DNA of 57,131 nt from Pseudomonadota bacterium. Lineage in GTDB: Bacteria; Pseudomonadota; Gammaproteobacteria; Steroidobacterales; Steroidobacteraceae. The position numbers and the translations under genes are program-made. The DNA lies in assembly GCA_023391335.1 (NCBI GenBank), contig JAEWBG010000008.1, positions 1 through 57,131 on the forward strand, read 5' to 3'. Below, piece by piece: positions 15,486 to 24,342 of this stretch (position 1 is its first letter; the number at the start of each line of letters is the position of its first letter). The notes under the pieces were generated by a model. The model saw only the letters and a list, made by a program, of their open reading frames with translations. It was not told where the DNA came from and ran no database searches.

Positions 15486-16307
15486 ATGAATCCATCTCTG
15501 CCTTCCGATAGCTCCGCCCAGATGAATTCGCCCAGCTATTTGCTGGCCGTTGAAGACAAAGACTTCCTATTGCGCGACGAACTGCGCGCCATTCGATTCG
15601 CGCTGGAATACGCCAAGGCGGAGGTGATGCTGCGCGATTGGGGCGTCCGGTCGACGATCATCGTTTTCGGTAGTGCACGAGTGCTTTCGCCCGAGGAAAT
15701 CGCCGCACTCCCGGAACCGCGGACGGATGAGGAGCGATTGACGCACGAACGGCATCAGAAGCACGTGCACTGGTATGAGCAGGCTCGGCAGTTTGCACGG
15801 ATCGTTTCCGAACGGGGCGGCGCCAGAGCGCCGCACGATCGCTGGCGGGACAATGTGATCGCGACCGGCGGCGGCCCGGGCATCATGCAGGCGGCCAATC
15901 GCGGCGCGTGGGAAGTCGGTGCGCCGAGCATCGGATTCAACATCACCCTGCCGTTGGAACAACAACCGAATTGTTTCTCGACTCCGGAACTGACCTTCCG
16001 CTTCCACTACTTCGCGATGCGCAAAATGCATCTAGCGATGCGCGCAAATGCCCTGGTCGTTTTTCCGGGCGGATTCGGCACGATGGACGAGTTGTTCGAA
16101 ATCCTCACGCTGCGCCAAACCGGCAAAGCACCGCTCGTGCCTGTGGTGCTATTCGACAAGAACTATTGGACCCGCGCCGTGAACTTCGAAGCCTTCGTCG
16201 AAGAAGGCATGGTCGCCCGTGCCGACTTGGAGCTATTCGATTTCGCGGATACCGCCGAAGAAGCTTGGGATGCGCTGATGCGCAGAGGGTTGTTGGCGCA
16301 TAAGTAG
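15486..16307 (+). CDS. LOG-family phosphoribohydrolase-like protein
   Basis: The 273-residue protein has the LOG/lysine-decarboxylase-like Rossmann core. TIIVFGSARV opens the fold, NVIATGGGPGIMQAANRGA binds phosphate, and PGGFGTMDELFEILT carries the diagnostic PGGxGTxxE motif. LOG enzymes remove ribose-5-phosphate from nucleoside monophosphates. This longer form, with a ~55-residue N-terminal extension and an insert after the first strand, is common in proteobacteria and its substrate is not certain. It is not a lysine decarboxylase despite older names. It appears monocistronic; a hairpin-repeat block follows its stop. Confidence 0.88.
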   Translation: MNPSLPSDSSAQMNSPSYLLAVEDKDFLLRDELRAIRFALEYAKAEVMLRDWGVRSTIIVFGSARVLSPEEIAALPEPRTDEERLTHERHQKHVHWYEQARQFARIVSERGGARAPHDRWRDNVIATGGGPGIMQAANRGAWEVGAPSIGFNITLPLEQQPNCFSTPELTFRFHYFAMRKMHLAMRANALVVFPGGFGTMDELFEILTLRQTGKAPLVPVVLFDKNYWTRAVNFEAFVEEGMVARADLELFDFADTAEEAWDALMRRGLLAHK

Positions 16308-16338
16308 GGACGCCGTCGGGACAGATCGGATAAGCGAT

Positions 16339-16462
16339 GGACGACCTTGTCGTCAGGTAGGCCTTCGGCAGGAAGGACGCGATGCGTCAGGAAGGACTAG
16401 CGTCAGGTCAGAAGAAGAACAAGGACGGACGCTGCGCGTCCGGATGGACTGCCTTGCAGTCG
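16339..16462 (+). repeat. Hairpin-array repeat, forward copy (family A)
   Basis: A ladder of short stems, each closed by a 3-nt loop: GACGAC-CTT-GTCGTC, GCC-TTC-GGC, GACGC-GAT-GCGTC, GGACGC-TGC-GCGTCC and GACTGC-CTT-GCAGTC. The linkers are mostly AGG/AAG. Stem sequences differ but pairing is kept. The block lies between the LOG gene and the 3' end of the TonB-dependent receptor. Confidence 0.7.
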
Positions 16463-16520
16463 GGAAGGACTGCCAGCCCACACTGTTTTTTTCCACACCC
16501 GACACTACACACGTCTATCT

Positions 16521-16594
16521 CTGTCCTGCCGCAAGGCCCTCCTGATCCGAGAGGATCCTTCCTGCCGAGGGCCTACCTGACCACGCAGTCGTCC
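16521..16594 (-). repeat. Hairpin-array repeat, reverse copy (family A)
   Basis: The same element in the opposite orientation: on the minus strand GTCGTC-type and GGATC-TCTC-type stems, then the CAGGAC end. With the forward copy it makes a large inverted repeat across the 370-nt intergenic gap. The 16463-16520 spacer holds a T7 run and a CACACCCGACAC module also seen at 29.1 and 52.5 kb. Confidence 0.7.
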
Positions 16595-16679
16595 ATCGTG
16601 ATGGTAGGACTAAAAAGGAAGATGGACCATGTCGGGTCCTTCCCCGTGCGCCCAGTCACTAGTCACCAGTCACGAGTCA

Positions 16680-19190
16680 CTAGAATTTATATCCCACCCT
16701 CCCATACACAAACCGTCCCGAACGCCCGAAGGGCGAATAGTTGGAGAAGGACTGCGTGCCCGTCGAATTGACGATCGGTGGATTCGGATCGGGATACTCG
16801 TCGGTGATGTTGTCCGCACCGAGGGCGAGGCGGAAGTGATCGGTGATGTTCCAGCGAGCTTCGAGATCCAAGAGCGTCGCGGCTGAAAGCTCCACATCGT
16901 TGATCGTCGTTGACGTGAACGTCGCTGACGTATCGGGCGATAACACCTTGCCATAGCGAGTTGCTCGCAACGTGGCGCCGAACGCATTGAGGTTCCAGTT
17001 GATTGCGGCGCTGAATTTGTTCTTCGGCTCGCCCTGCTCGAAGGTTAAAACGTTCACGCGATCGAATAACACGGGCGGTGGGTTCAACGCCGCTAGCTGG
17101 GCCGTCGTGGGCACGCTTTTCACATCGGTGTTGTTCCAATTCGCCGTAACGGTGAAATCGAATCTGCCGGCCGCGGTCGTATCGAGCGGATAGTTCATTA
17201 CGAGATCCACACCCTCGGTGCGCGTATCGACGCCGTTGATGAAGAAGCGGCCGCCGCCCACACCGATGAATCCTTGCGCTACGAGGTAATCTCTGACGTT
17301 CGCTTGGGTGAGGTTCTCCGAAAGCACGATGCGATTGTCGACATCGATCCGATAAGCATCGATCGTCGCGTTGAAGTTCCCGAAGCGAATTACGGTCCCA
17401 ACCGAAAAGTTCTTCGACTTCTCCGCATCGAGCTTCTTGGCGCCGAGCGCCTCGGCTACAGGATCGGTCGCGGGGAACGTCGTGATATCGAACGGCACGC
17501 CGCCGATGAAATTCGTCGAAGTCGTTGCGAAGTATTGCTGCTGTAAAGACGGAGCACGAAATCCGTTCTGCACCGACGCGCGTAACGCGAAGTTCGGCGT
17601 GAAGTCATAGCGACCCGCCAACTTCCCGGACACGTTGCTGCCGAAATCCGAGTAGTGCTCGCCGCGCACCGCCGCCGAAGCCAAGAATTTCTCCGTGACG
17701 TTTGCTTCCAGATCGACATACGCGCCGACCGCCTGGCGGTGCTTGTTCACTTCGTTGGCCGGTCGAAAGCCCGGGAACACTTGCGATCCCGATTGCGTCG
17801 GCGATCCATTTGCTAGCAGCACACCGCCGTTGCGATATGAGTCCGGCTCACCCGCGTCGATGGAGTAGCCCTCGCGACGCGCTTCCAATCCGATTGCAAC
17901 GTTGAGCGGCGATGAGAACGCATTCATCTTGACCGGACGCACCGCAGAGACGTTCAACACCAGTTGGTCGTACGCGAATCCGCCCGCGTCGAATTCAGTC
18001 TTGCTCTGGACTCCCAAAGATCGGTTGAGCGTATTTTCAATGGTGAAGTCCATCGAATTGCGTCCGTACACCAGCGACGAATCCATCGCCCACTCGCCTT
18101 GATCCCAACGTACGCCGTACGCAGCGGAAAGATCCGTCACGTCGGGTGCGATGATCGGCAGGAATCCATCCGGATAGATCTCGATCACATTGCGATCATC
18201 CAGCGCACGTCGATAGAAACCGGCCGACCGCGCATCGCGCTGCTGCCACCCTGCCCAGCCGTACATCGTCGCTCCGGCTGCGAACTTGTATTCGGCATTG
18301 GCAAATAAGGTTTTCTGCTGGAGTTCCGGCTCGCCGTACCAGGAGTTGTAGCGATCGAACGTTTGTTCCCGAGGATCGAAGGTTCCGTTCACCAAAGGAT
18401 ATTGCTGACGCACGTCCCATCCGCCGCGCTCTGTGTGCTCTTGGTCCTTGTACTCCGCAGCGATGGTCACCGAGCCGGTGTCTCCCAGACTCAAACCCTT
18501 CCAGCCTGAGATCGTCAACGTCTCGCCATCCGAGCGACTGCGGGAAAGCTTCGATGGTGCACTCCACGTTGCACCTGCTGGAGGCGTCCCGACGAGCGTG
18601 TCGTATTGAGTGTCGCGCCATCCGTACTGCGCGTTGACATCGCCACCATCGCGAGCTTGTCGCAATCGCAAATTGATCACGCCCGCGATCGCATCAGAGC
18701 CATATTGCGCGGACGCTCCATCTCGCAGCACTTCGACGGACTCGATCATTGCGACGGGGATCGTGTTCAAGTCGACGGCCGCCGCACCACGGCCGATCGT
18801 GCCGTTGACGTTCACCAAAGACGACGCGTGGCGTCGCTTGCCATTCACCAACACGAGCGTCTGATCGGGCGAAAGGCCGCGCAGTGTCGCTGGCCGAATC
18901 GTATCGGTGGCATCGGCAAGTCCAGGCCGTGGAAAATTGAATGAAGGCAAAGACTCGGAGAGCGCTTGATTGACTTCGGTCACGCCGATATTGCGCAGCG
19001 CATCGGCGGAGACAACATCGACAGGCACCGCGGTATCCAGAGCAGACCGATTGGCGACGCGAGTTCCCGTCACGACGACGTGCGTGACTTCAGTGTCCGC
19101 AGCACCGCCCACGTCTTGTGCAAATGCAGAGGATTGCAAGCATGCTGCGAGCGCGGCAGCAGATGCGCCGACCACGAATCGGACGTCCAT
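16680..19190 (-). CDS. TonB-dependent outer-membrane receptor
   Basis: An 836-residue receptor with a signal peptide ending near residue 24 (SSAFAQD). Next comes a TonB-box-like TEVTHVVVTG (about 33-42). The plug domain (about 50-165) contains VLVNGKRRHASSLVNVNG and VEVLRDGASAQYGSDAIAGVINL. The remainder is a 22-strand-type barrel ending in the aromatic GRVGYKF. It imports a ligand across the outer membrane using energy from TonB-ExbBD. The ligand is not evident: it could be an iron chelate or a carbohydrate. A GGGAG ribosome site precedes the ATG, and a perfect inverted repeat lies right before it. The nearest neighbour on the same strand is an MHS transporter 190 nt upstream. Confidence 0.93.
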   Translation of the reverse strand: MDVRFVVGASAAALAACLQSSAFAQDVGGAADTEVTHVVVTGTRVANRSALDTAVPVDVVSADALRNIGVTEVNQALSESLPSFNFPRPGLADATDTIRPATLRGLSPDQTLVLVNGKRRHASSLVNVNGTIGRGAAAVDLNTIPVAMIESVEVLRDGASAQYGSDAIAGVINLRLRQARDGGDVNAQYGWRDTQYDTLVGTPPAGATWSAPSKLSRSRSDGETLTISGWKGLSLGDTGSVTIAAEYKDQEHTERGGWDVRQQYPLVNGTFDPREQTFDRYNSWYGEPELQQKTLFANAEYKFAAGATMYGWAGWQQRDARSAGFYRRALDDRNVIEIYPDGFLPIIAPDVTDLSAAYGVRWDQGEWAMDSSLVYGRNSMDFTIENTLNRSLGVQSKTEFDAGGFAYDQLVLNVSAVRPVKMNAFSSPLNVAIGLEARREGYSIDAGEPDSYRNGGVLLANGSPTQSGSQVFPGFRPANEVNKHRQAVGAYVDLEANVTEKFLASAAVRGEHYSDFGSNVSGKLAGRYDFTPNFALRASVQNGFRAPSLQQQYFATTSTNFIGGVPFDITTFPATDPVAEALGAKKLDAEKSKNFSVGTVIRFGNFNATIDAYRIDVDNRIVLSENLTQANVRDYLVAQGFIGVGGGRFFINGVDTRTEGVDLVMNYPLDTTAAGRFDFTVTANWNNTDVKSVPTTAQLAALNPPPVLFDRVNVLTFEQGEPKNKFSAAINWNLNAFGATLRATRYGKVLSPDTSATFTSTTINDVELSAATLLDLEARWNITDHFRLALGADNITDEYPDPNPPIVNSTGTQSFSNYSPFGRSGRFVYGRVGYKF

Positions 19191-19199
19191 AGAAGCTCC

Positions 19200-19235
19200 C
19201 TGTAATCGTTACAACTATTCTTCGAACGATTACAG
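19200..19235. promoter_or_regulatory. 11-bp inverted repeat before the receptor gene
   Basis: CTGTAATCGTT and AACGATTACAG form a perfect inverted repeat with a 14-nt spacer, ending at the ribosome site of the receptor. One arm, extended, reads TGTAATCGTTACA, itself a palindrome with a central CG as in LacI-family operators. It could be an operator or a 5'-leader hairpin that occludes the ribosome site. Confidence 0.55.
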
Positions 19236-19381
19236 CGCATCGCGACGCGAGCGAATACCGTTGAGAACGCTTACTTCGCTAGAGGGTCAACTTGTTGAGG
19301 ACCGCGGGTCGTCTCACGCAATGCATCAGGGCGAGCAGACGGTACCGCCTTCGAATCCAGCGTGCCCTGACTCTAGGAAGC

Positions 19382-20650
19382 TCAGCGCTCCACGCGCGGC
19401 ATAAACAGCAGCGCCACCAACGTGAGCGCCGCACAGCCGGATAGATACCAACCTACGGAGGCAATGCCGAATTTATTCCCCAACGCCGTCGCGATGTATG
19501 GCGCGAGCGATGCCCCGAAGATGCCGGCCAGATTAAAAGTGAGCGATGCGCCCGTGTAGCGAATCGAGGTCGGAAACAACTCAGAGAGTGCCGTGCCGAG
19601 CGGACCGTATGTCCAACCCATCAGAGCCAAACCAATGCTCAGGAATGCGAGCACACCGAACGTACTGCCGGCTTCGAGCAACGGCGCGAAGGCGAATCCA
19701 AACAGAATGATCGCCAATGTCGCGCCAATGAGTACGCGCTTGCGGCCGACGCGATCTGCCCAAACGGCGGACATGGGGATCGTCAAGCCGAAGAACAACA
19801 CGCCGATTATTTGCAGCAACAGGAAGCGCTCTCGGCTGTAGTGCAACGCCGACACACCCCAACTCAACGAGAACACCGTCATCAAATAGAAGACAACGAA
19901 CGTGGCGATCGCCGCGACGGTACCGATGAGCAACAAGCGGGGGTGCTCTGTGAGCACACTCAACATGGGCATGCGCACGCGTTCGTTGTTCTCGATCGCA
20001 CGCCGAAATGCCGGCGTCTCTTCCAACTTCAGACGGACGTATAGCCCTACGAACACGAGTGCGGCGCTGGCAATGAACGGGATGCGCCAACCCCAAGCGA
20101 GGAATTGCGCATCATCGAGCCACTCCGTCAGCACCAGAAAGATTCCCGTCGAGCATATGAACCCGAGCGGTGCGCCCAGCTGCGGAAACATTCCGTACCA
20201 CGCGTGCTTTCCTGGCGGCGCATTTTCCGTGGCCAGCAACACGGCGCCACCCCATTCCCCTCCAAGCCCGAATCCCTGCCCAAACCGGCAGACCGCGAGT
20301 AACAGCGGTGCCGCAAGCCCGATGGTTTGATACGTCGGCAGACATCCGATCAGCACGGTCGACAATCCCATCGTTAGAAGTGCCGCCACGAGCGTCGCCT
20401 TGCGTCCGACACGATCGCCAAAATGCCCGAATACAGCCGAGCCGACCGGCCGTGCAAAAAATGCGAGCGCGAAGGTGGCGAATGACTGCAGCTTCGCCGT
20501 GGTTGGATCAACGGATGGAAAGAATAGCGTCGGAAAGACGATCACCGCCGCGGTGGCGTAGATGTAGAAATCGAAGAACTCGATTGTCGTGCCGATGAGA
20601 CTTGCGAATAGAACTCGCGCGGCCGAGTTCGGCTTTCCCGCTGTGTGCAT
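19382..20650 (-). CDS. MHS-family metabolite:H+ symporter (MFS)
   Basis: A 422-residue, 12-helix permease. FASLIGTTIEFFDFYIYATAA in the first helix and FGHFGDRVGRKATLV in loop 2-3 are hallmarks of the metabolite:H+ symporter group (ShiA/ProP/KgtP relatives). RFGQGFGLGGEWGGAVLLATENAP and the later WADRVGRKRVL repeat fit too. Substrates of the group include shikimate, proline/betaine, citrate and oxoglutarate; the sequence does not decide. The start was set at the ATG of MHTAGKPNSA, since the 25 codons before it look non-coding. No strong ribosome site is seen. Proximity to the receptor hints at a shared nutrient but does not show it. Confidence 0.88.
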   Translation of the reverse strand: MHTAGKPNSAARVLFASLIGTTIEFFDFYIYATAAVIVFPTLFFPSVDPTTAKLQSFATFALAFFARPVGSAVFGHFGDRVGRKATLVAALLTMGLSTVLIGCLPTYQTIGLAAPLLLAVCRFGQGFGLGGEWGGAVLLATENAPPGKHAWYGMFPQLGAPLGFICSTGIFLVLTEWLDDAQFLAWGWRIPFIASAALVFVGLYVRLKLEETPAFRRAIENNERVRMPMLSVLTEHPRLLLIGTVAAIATFVVFYLMTVFSLSWGVSALHYSRERFLLLQIIGVLFFGLTIPMSAVWADRVGRKRVLIGATLAIILFGFAFAPLLEAGSTFGVLAFLSIGLALMGWTYGPLGTALSELFPTSIRYTGASLTFNLAGIFGASLAPYIATALGNKFGIASVGWYLSGCAALTLVALLFMPRVER

Positions 20651-20696
20651 GTTGTTGTTCGCCGTTTGACCGGGCGGGAGTGTACACAACAAGCGG

Positions 20697-20806
20697 AGAA
20701 TCTCCACGGAGCTCACGGAGGCCACGGAGACTAAGACAGTGCTTGGCGCTCTCCTTGAACATTTCTTCGCCTTAACCTCCGTGTTCTCTGTGTCCTCCGT
20801 GGAAAT
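20697..20806. repeat. Inverted 9-nt-period array (family B)
   Basis: Left arm CTCCACGGAGCTCACGGAGG with a third CACGGAG unit, right arm CCTCCGTGTTCTCTGTGTCC ending CTCCGTGG. The arms are complementary over about 35 nt and lie between the barrel protein's 3' end and the symporter. Confidence 0.65.
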
Positions 20807-20821
20807 CCGATTCAGTCACTC

Positions 20822-22051
20822 TCAGAACGTATAGCGAACCGCCATCTGCACCTGCCGCTCGACATCATCCACGGGAAGCCCAAGCAACGCGCGCTGCTCG
20901 AGCGAGCCTGCGATGCGCAGCGCTTCAGCGCCGAACTGCCAGTGGTCATTCAGATCGTAGAGATACGCCAACGTCCACGCATGAGCATCTTGTTCGCTGT
21001 TATAGGCGCGCCATCCGCGAACGGTCTTCGTGCGCATGCGATCGAATCGGGCTGTGAATCGATGTTCACCTAGTGCGTAGCTGAGGAGCGAGTAGTACGA
21101 CCAATAATGCAGCATGAATTTCCCGTGTCCGGTGCCTTGCGGGCCGAACTCTGTATCGCCCCACATACCTTGGGTAAGCCAGGAGAGTTTCGGGGTGAGC
21201 ATCACACGAGTGCCGAAGGCTTCGAACGTCGTTCCCCAATCCGGTTCGGTACGGCTCGATTGATTCACATCGCCGCGATTGTCGTAGTGCAGTGCGCGGA
21301 TCAAGGTGTCGTTACGCCATTTGATTTCCGCGCCGACGTAGTAGCCCGTCCGCCCGTCGATCTCGGAGAAGAACTTCATATCGCGATTGTTCGGATCTTG
21401 AACGAACGTGCGCGGCAGTTCGCCGAACAGCGGACTTTGCCGATCGTGAATCGCCCAGCCACGTTCGAAGATCAGAACACCGAATGGATCGTTCCAACGA
21501 TACAACGCCCCAAGAAGCGTGATGTCGTACGAGTGCTCGGCGAATGCACCTAAAAGCGTCGCGGCGACTTCCAAGCCCAACGTTCGCGTCTCCTCGCCGA
21601 TCCACGTGTTAATAGCTGACGGGCTCAGCGAGTAAATACTGGTCCAACCCACAGCGCGATTCTCTAGCGAGATCGGCGCATAGAAAGCGCCGCCTTTCAC
21701 TTGCCATCGCAAGGCGGACTGCGGATAGGGGCGCCAATTCAAATATGCCTCAGTCAAGTCGAGCGCGTGACGATCGCCGTCGTCGGTGCCGCTCGCGGTG
21801 ATCGTGTAGCGAAGAGTTTCCGTCAGCGGCCCAGCTGCATCGAGCAACAAGCGACCCACTTGCAGCCCTTCGTGTTGTTCGTCGAATCGCAACTCACCGA
21901 GTCCACCATCGGCAAACGACGTAGACGCCGTGTCCGCCGCAACGTAACGCAGATCCACCTGCGCGGTGAATTCGTGCGCACTTGCAACGGCAAGGTGCGG
22001 TATCGCAATGGCGAGCAGGAGGCTGGCGATAGCCGAGGTCGACGTCCGCAT
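20822..22051 (-). CDS. Outer-membrane beta-barrel protein, unknown function
   Basis: A 409-residue protein with a signal peptide (RTSTSAIASLLLAIAIPHLAVA). The mature sequence alternates aromatic and polar residues throughout and ends in QVQMAVRYTF, a C-terminal aromatic typical of barrel insertion. No named porin family is recognised. The ATG overlaps the stop codon of the cupredoxin gene (TGATG), so the two are translationally coupled and probably work together at the envelope, for instance in handling a copper- or redox-linked solute; this is inference. Confidence 0.75.
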   Translation of the reverse strand: MRTSTSAIASLLLAIAIPHLAVASAHEFTAQVDLRYVAADTASTSFADGGLGELRFDEQHEGLQVGRLLLDAAGPLTETLRYTITASGTDDGDRHALDLTEAYLNWRPYPQSALRWQVKGGAFYAPISLENRAVGWTSIYSLSPSAINTWIGEETRTLGLEVAATLLGAFAEHSYDITLLGALYRWNDPFGVLIFERGWAIHDRQSPLFGELPRTFVQDPNNRDMKFFSEIDGRTGYYVGAEIKWRNDTLIRALHYDNRGDVNQSSRTEPDWGTTFEAFGTRVMLTPKLSWLTQGMWGDTEFGPQGTGHGKFMLHYWSYYSLLSYALGEHRFTARFDRMRTKTVRGWRAYNSEQDAHAWTLAYLYDLNDHWQFGAEALRIAGSLEQRALLGLPVDDVERQVQMAVRYTF

Positions 22052-22749
22052 CAGTAGTCTCGCAGCCGACGCACTTTCTGCTCGGCCCCTGACGCTCGAA
22101 CGGCACCTGCGATGTCGATCGCAACGGACTGCGACTCCCGCGTCACGGTCAACTCGCGTTCGGTGGCGTTGTCTTGAGTCGACAAGCGTGGACTCCAAAC
22201 ATGCACACGGTACTTGCCGAGAGGCAGCGCACTGCGAAAGTGACCATCAGCATCCGTCGTGCCGAAATAGGGAGCGTCGGTCACGTACACGTAGCCGATC
22301 ATGTTGTCGTGAATATTGCATCCCAAGACCACAATGCCGGGCTTGTCGAACACGATCGGATCGCGCGGCACGCCACGATAGAGTCCAAGCTCAAACCGCT
22401 TCGCAGGAGAAAACGAATACACCTGGTGCGACACCGTGTCGCTGTTCGGGAAACTGATCGCAGTTCCCGTTCGCACTGCGATGACTCCCGGCACGAACTG
22501 CTGATGAAGTTGATCGACGACTGCGCTCGCCGGCGGTGAATTCGGCTTCGCTTCGCCTGCAAGCGGCTCGAGGAGCACGACCACTTCTCCAATCGGCTGC
22601 CCGCTGCGATCTCTCACATTTATATTTAGGTCCGCACCGGCAGCGGACCACGCAATCGTACATGCGACGACCCCACCAAAAATCCTCGCTCGCGTGAATG
22701 AGGCAGCGATCTTGCTAACGCGATCAGTGTTGACGACATAGTGGGTCAT
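22051..22749 (-). CDS. Cupredoxin-like periplasmic protein (MauL-like)
   Basis: The 232-residue protein has a basic N-terminus and a hydrophobic export segment (about 23-38). A type-1 copper site is suggested by His108 (SHQVYSF) together with Cys144, His147 and Met150 in LGCNIHDNMIGYV, the ligand order of plastocyanin-like proteins. A carboxypeptidase-regulatory-like beta-sandwich runs from DADGHFRSALPLGKYRV onwards. Database names for this family include methylamine utilization protein, but no methylamine dehydrogenase genes are here. It is the first gene of a pair with the barrel protein. The start has no clear ribosome site. Confidence 0.78.
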   Translation of the reverse strand: MTHYVVNTDRVSKIAASFTRARIFGGVVACTIAWSAAGADLNINVRDRSGQPIGEVVVLLEPLAGEAKPNSPPASAVVDQLHQQFVPGVIAVRTGTAISFPNSDTVSHQVYSFSPAKRFELGLYRGVPRDPIVFDKPGIVVLGCNIHDNMIGYVYVTDAPYFGTTDADGHFRSALPLGKYRVHVWSPRLSTQDNATERELTVTRESQSVAIDIAGAVRASGAEQKVRRLRDY

Positions 22750-22900
22750 GAGCGCGGCAAGATAGACATAACTTACCGAGCGCGCTTCGATCCATTACAC
22801 ATATGTACATAGCTGCTGCCCTTTCGGTTCGATGCACGCTATCGCCCAATGTGACCAACTTCGCATAACCTTCACTTCTTCACCTGTGCCGAGATACCGA

Positions 22901-23497
22901 ATGACTGACAAGCGCCTACATGCCAGCGTCGAGCAACGAGAGGTCTTGCACGATGGATTTCTTTCCCTGAGCCGATACGTGTTTCGAGTCGAGAAACACG
23001 ATGGCGGGTATCGCGACCTGACCTGGGAAGTCATGGAACGCGGCCACGCCGTTGCAGTGCTTGGCTACGATCCACAGTTGGATCGCGTGGTGCTGATCAG
23101 TGAATTTCGGCCTGGCATTTTGCTGGCGGGCGATTACCCGTTTACTGACAACTTGGTCGCCGGCGGGATGGAAGACGGCGAATCGGCGGAACACGCCGCG
23201 ATTCGCGAGATGCGCGAAGAGACCGGATTGGCGCTACGCGAGCCGCAAGTCGTTCATCCAGGTGCCTACGTCAGCTCGGGCGGTACCTCGGAGAAAATCA
23301 CACTCGTATTCGGGTACGTCGACACACAGTACGCAGGCGGCGTACACGGCAATGCCGAAGAGAGCGAAGACATCCTCACCGTGTTGATTCCTGCCCAACA
23401 ATTCATCGAACGCGTGCGCGATGCGCGAATCACCGATCTCAAAACCATGGTTGCAGGATATTGGTTCGCGGCAAACTATGCTCGGCTCCGCACATAA
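22901..23497 (+). CDS. nudF: NUDIX hydrolase, ADP-ribose pyrophosphatase-like
   Basis: A 198-residue enzyme with a complete NUDIX box, GGMEDGESAEHAAIREMREETG, fitting Gx5Ex7REUxEExG. The LISEFRPGILLAGDYPF stretch before it and the APGAYVSSGGTSEKITLVFG-like stretch after it resemble NudF/ADPRase family members. It would hydrolyse ADP-ribose or related nucleoside diphosphate sugars to AMP and ribose-5-phosphate using Mg2+. The ATG of MTDKRLHASVEQ was chosen; upstream codons in frame look non-coding and the ribosome site is weak. It is divergent from the cupredoxin gene. Confidence 0.82.
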   Translation: MTDKRLHASVEQREVLHDGFLSLSRYVFRVEKHDGGYRDLTWEVMERGHAVAVLGYDPQLDRVVLISEFRPGILLAGDYPFTDNLVAGGMEDGESAEHAAIREMREETGLALREPQVVHPGAYVSSGGTSEKITLVFGYVDTQYAGGVHGNAEESEDILTVLIPAQQFIERVRDARITDLKTMVAGYWFAANYARLRT

Positions 23498-23712
23498 TTG
23501 CGACGACCCTGTGCTGCGGTGTTTGCAGTTCTTGACGGCCTGCACGACTCACGTCTCACTTCCCACCGTCGCAATTTTTCTTATGTTTCCTGCGTCGAAT
23601 GGACCTCGCAGTTTTGACGTGCACTCCGCGATTCACTCTAAAGATCGAGCGCCTGAGGCCGATCGTCTCCACTTTCAGAGTTGATTGTTAGCGCTAGAGT
23701 GGAGAGAAACAC

Positions 23713-24054
23713 GTGAAGAGTTCGAAGCTGATCAAACTTGCTGTCGTCGCGGTTTTTGGATTTGCCGGCAATGCCGCCATGGCCGATTGCGCCTTCCCTA
23801 AGGCACCGCAGGAGATCCCCGATGGCTCGTCTGCGAGCGAAGACCAGATGAAGGCCGCGATGAATGCGTTCAAGTCGTACAAGAGCGATCTCGAAGCATT
23901 CGGCGCCTGCTTGGATGCCGAAGCGAAAGCAAGCGCTTCGATGGCCGCAAAGGCGATGCAGTCGAAGAAGATCGCGGCTGCAAACGAGGAGTTCGAGTCC
24001 AAGGCTAAGGCCTTCAACGAACAAGTCCGCATCTTCAAGTCTAAGAACGGCTAA
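23713..24054 (+). CDS. Small exported alpha-helical protein
   Basis: A 113-residue protein starting GTG with GGAGAG 6 nt upstream. The signal peptide KLAVVAVFGFAGNAAMA is followed by DCAFPKAP. A helical Ala/Lys/Glu-rich stretch follows, with one further Cys (FGACLDAEAKA), so one disulphide is possible. The helix (about 45-110) is predicted as a long amphipathic coil from its composition. No family is recognised. A strong GC-rich hairpin lies 24 nt after its stop. Confidence 0.7.
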   Translation: MKSSKLIKLAVVAVFGFAGNAAMADCAFPKAPQEIPDGSSASEDQMKAAMNAFKSYKSDLEAFGACLDAEAKASASMAAKAMQSKKIAAANEEFESKAKAFNEQVRIFKSKNG

Positions 24055-24078
24055 TCGATTAGGAGCAGCCGGATTTAC

Positions 24079-24110
24079 AGCTGCGGCGCCGATGATCGGC
24101 GCCGCTAGCT
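24079..24110 (+). terminator. GC-rich hairpin after the small exported protein
   Basis: GCGGCGCCGA and TCGGCGCCGC form a perfect 10-bp stem with a TGA loop, extended by AGCT/AGCT around one bulged T. There is no T-run after it, so a Rho-independent terminator is likely but not certain. Confidence 0.65.
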
Positions 24111-24342
24111 TGAAGTTAGACCCCTTCCCGGGTGTAGCCCATCCCTGCACTTCGCACAGCGCCCCATTCGCGCGGGCCACTGCCCATTTCCAATCAGTCG
24201 TCTGCGGTCTTCCGAGACCGGGATGTGCGTCATTGCCGATCTCACGGCCGACGCCACCGAATGCACGGAGCGTTGCTCACCGGCGCGCCTCATCGCGCAA
24301 TGAGCCAGTCAACCAAGCGCGACGCCAATCGTTTAGTGCTGT

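Noticed and set aside
16339..16596. CRISPR array
   Set aside because: Units are short, unequal and self-complementary, with no constant repeat and unique spacer pattern, and no cas genes are nearby.
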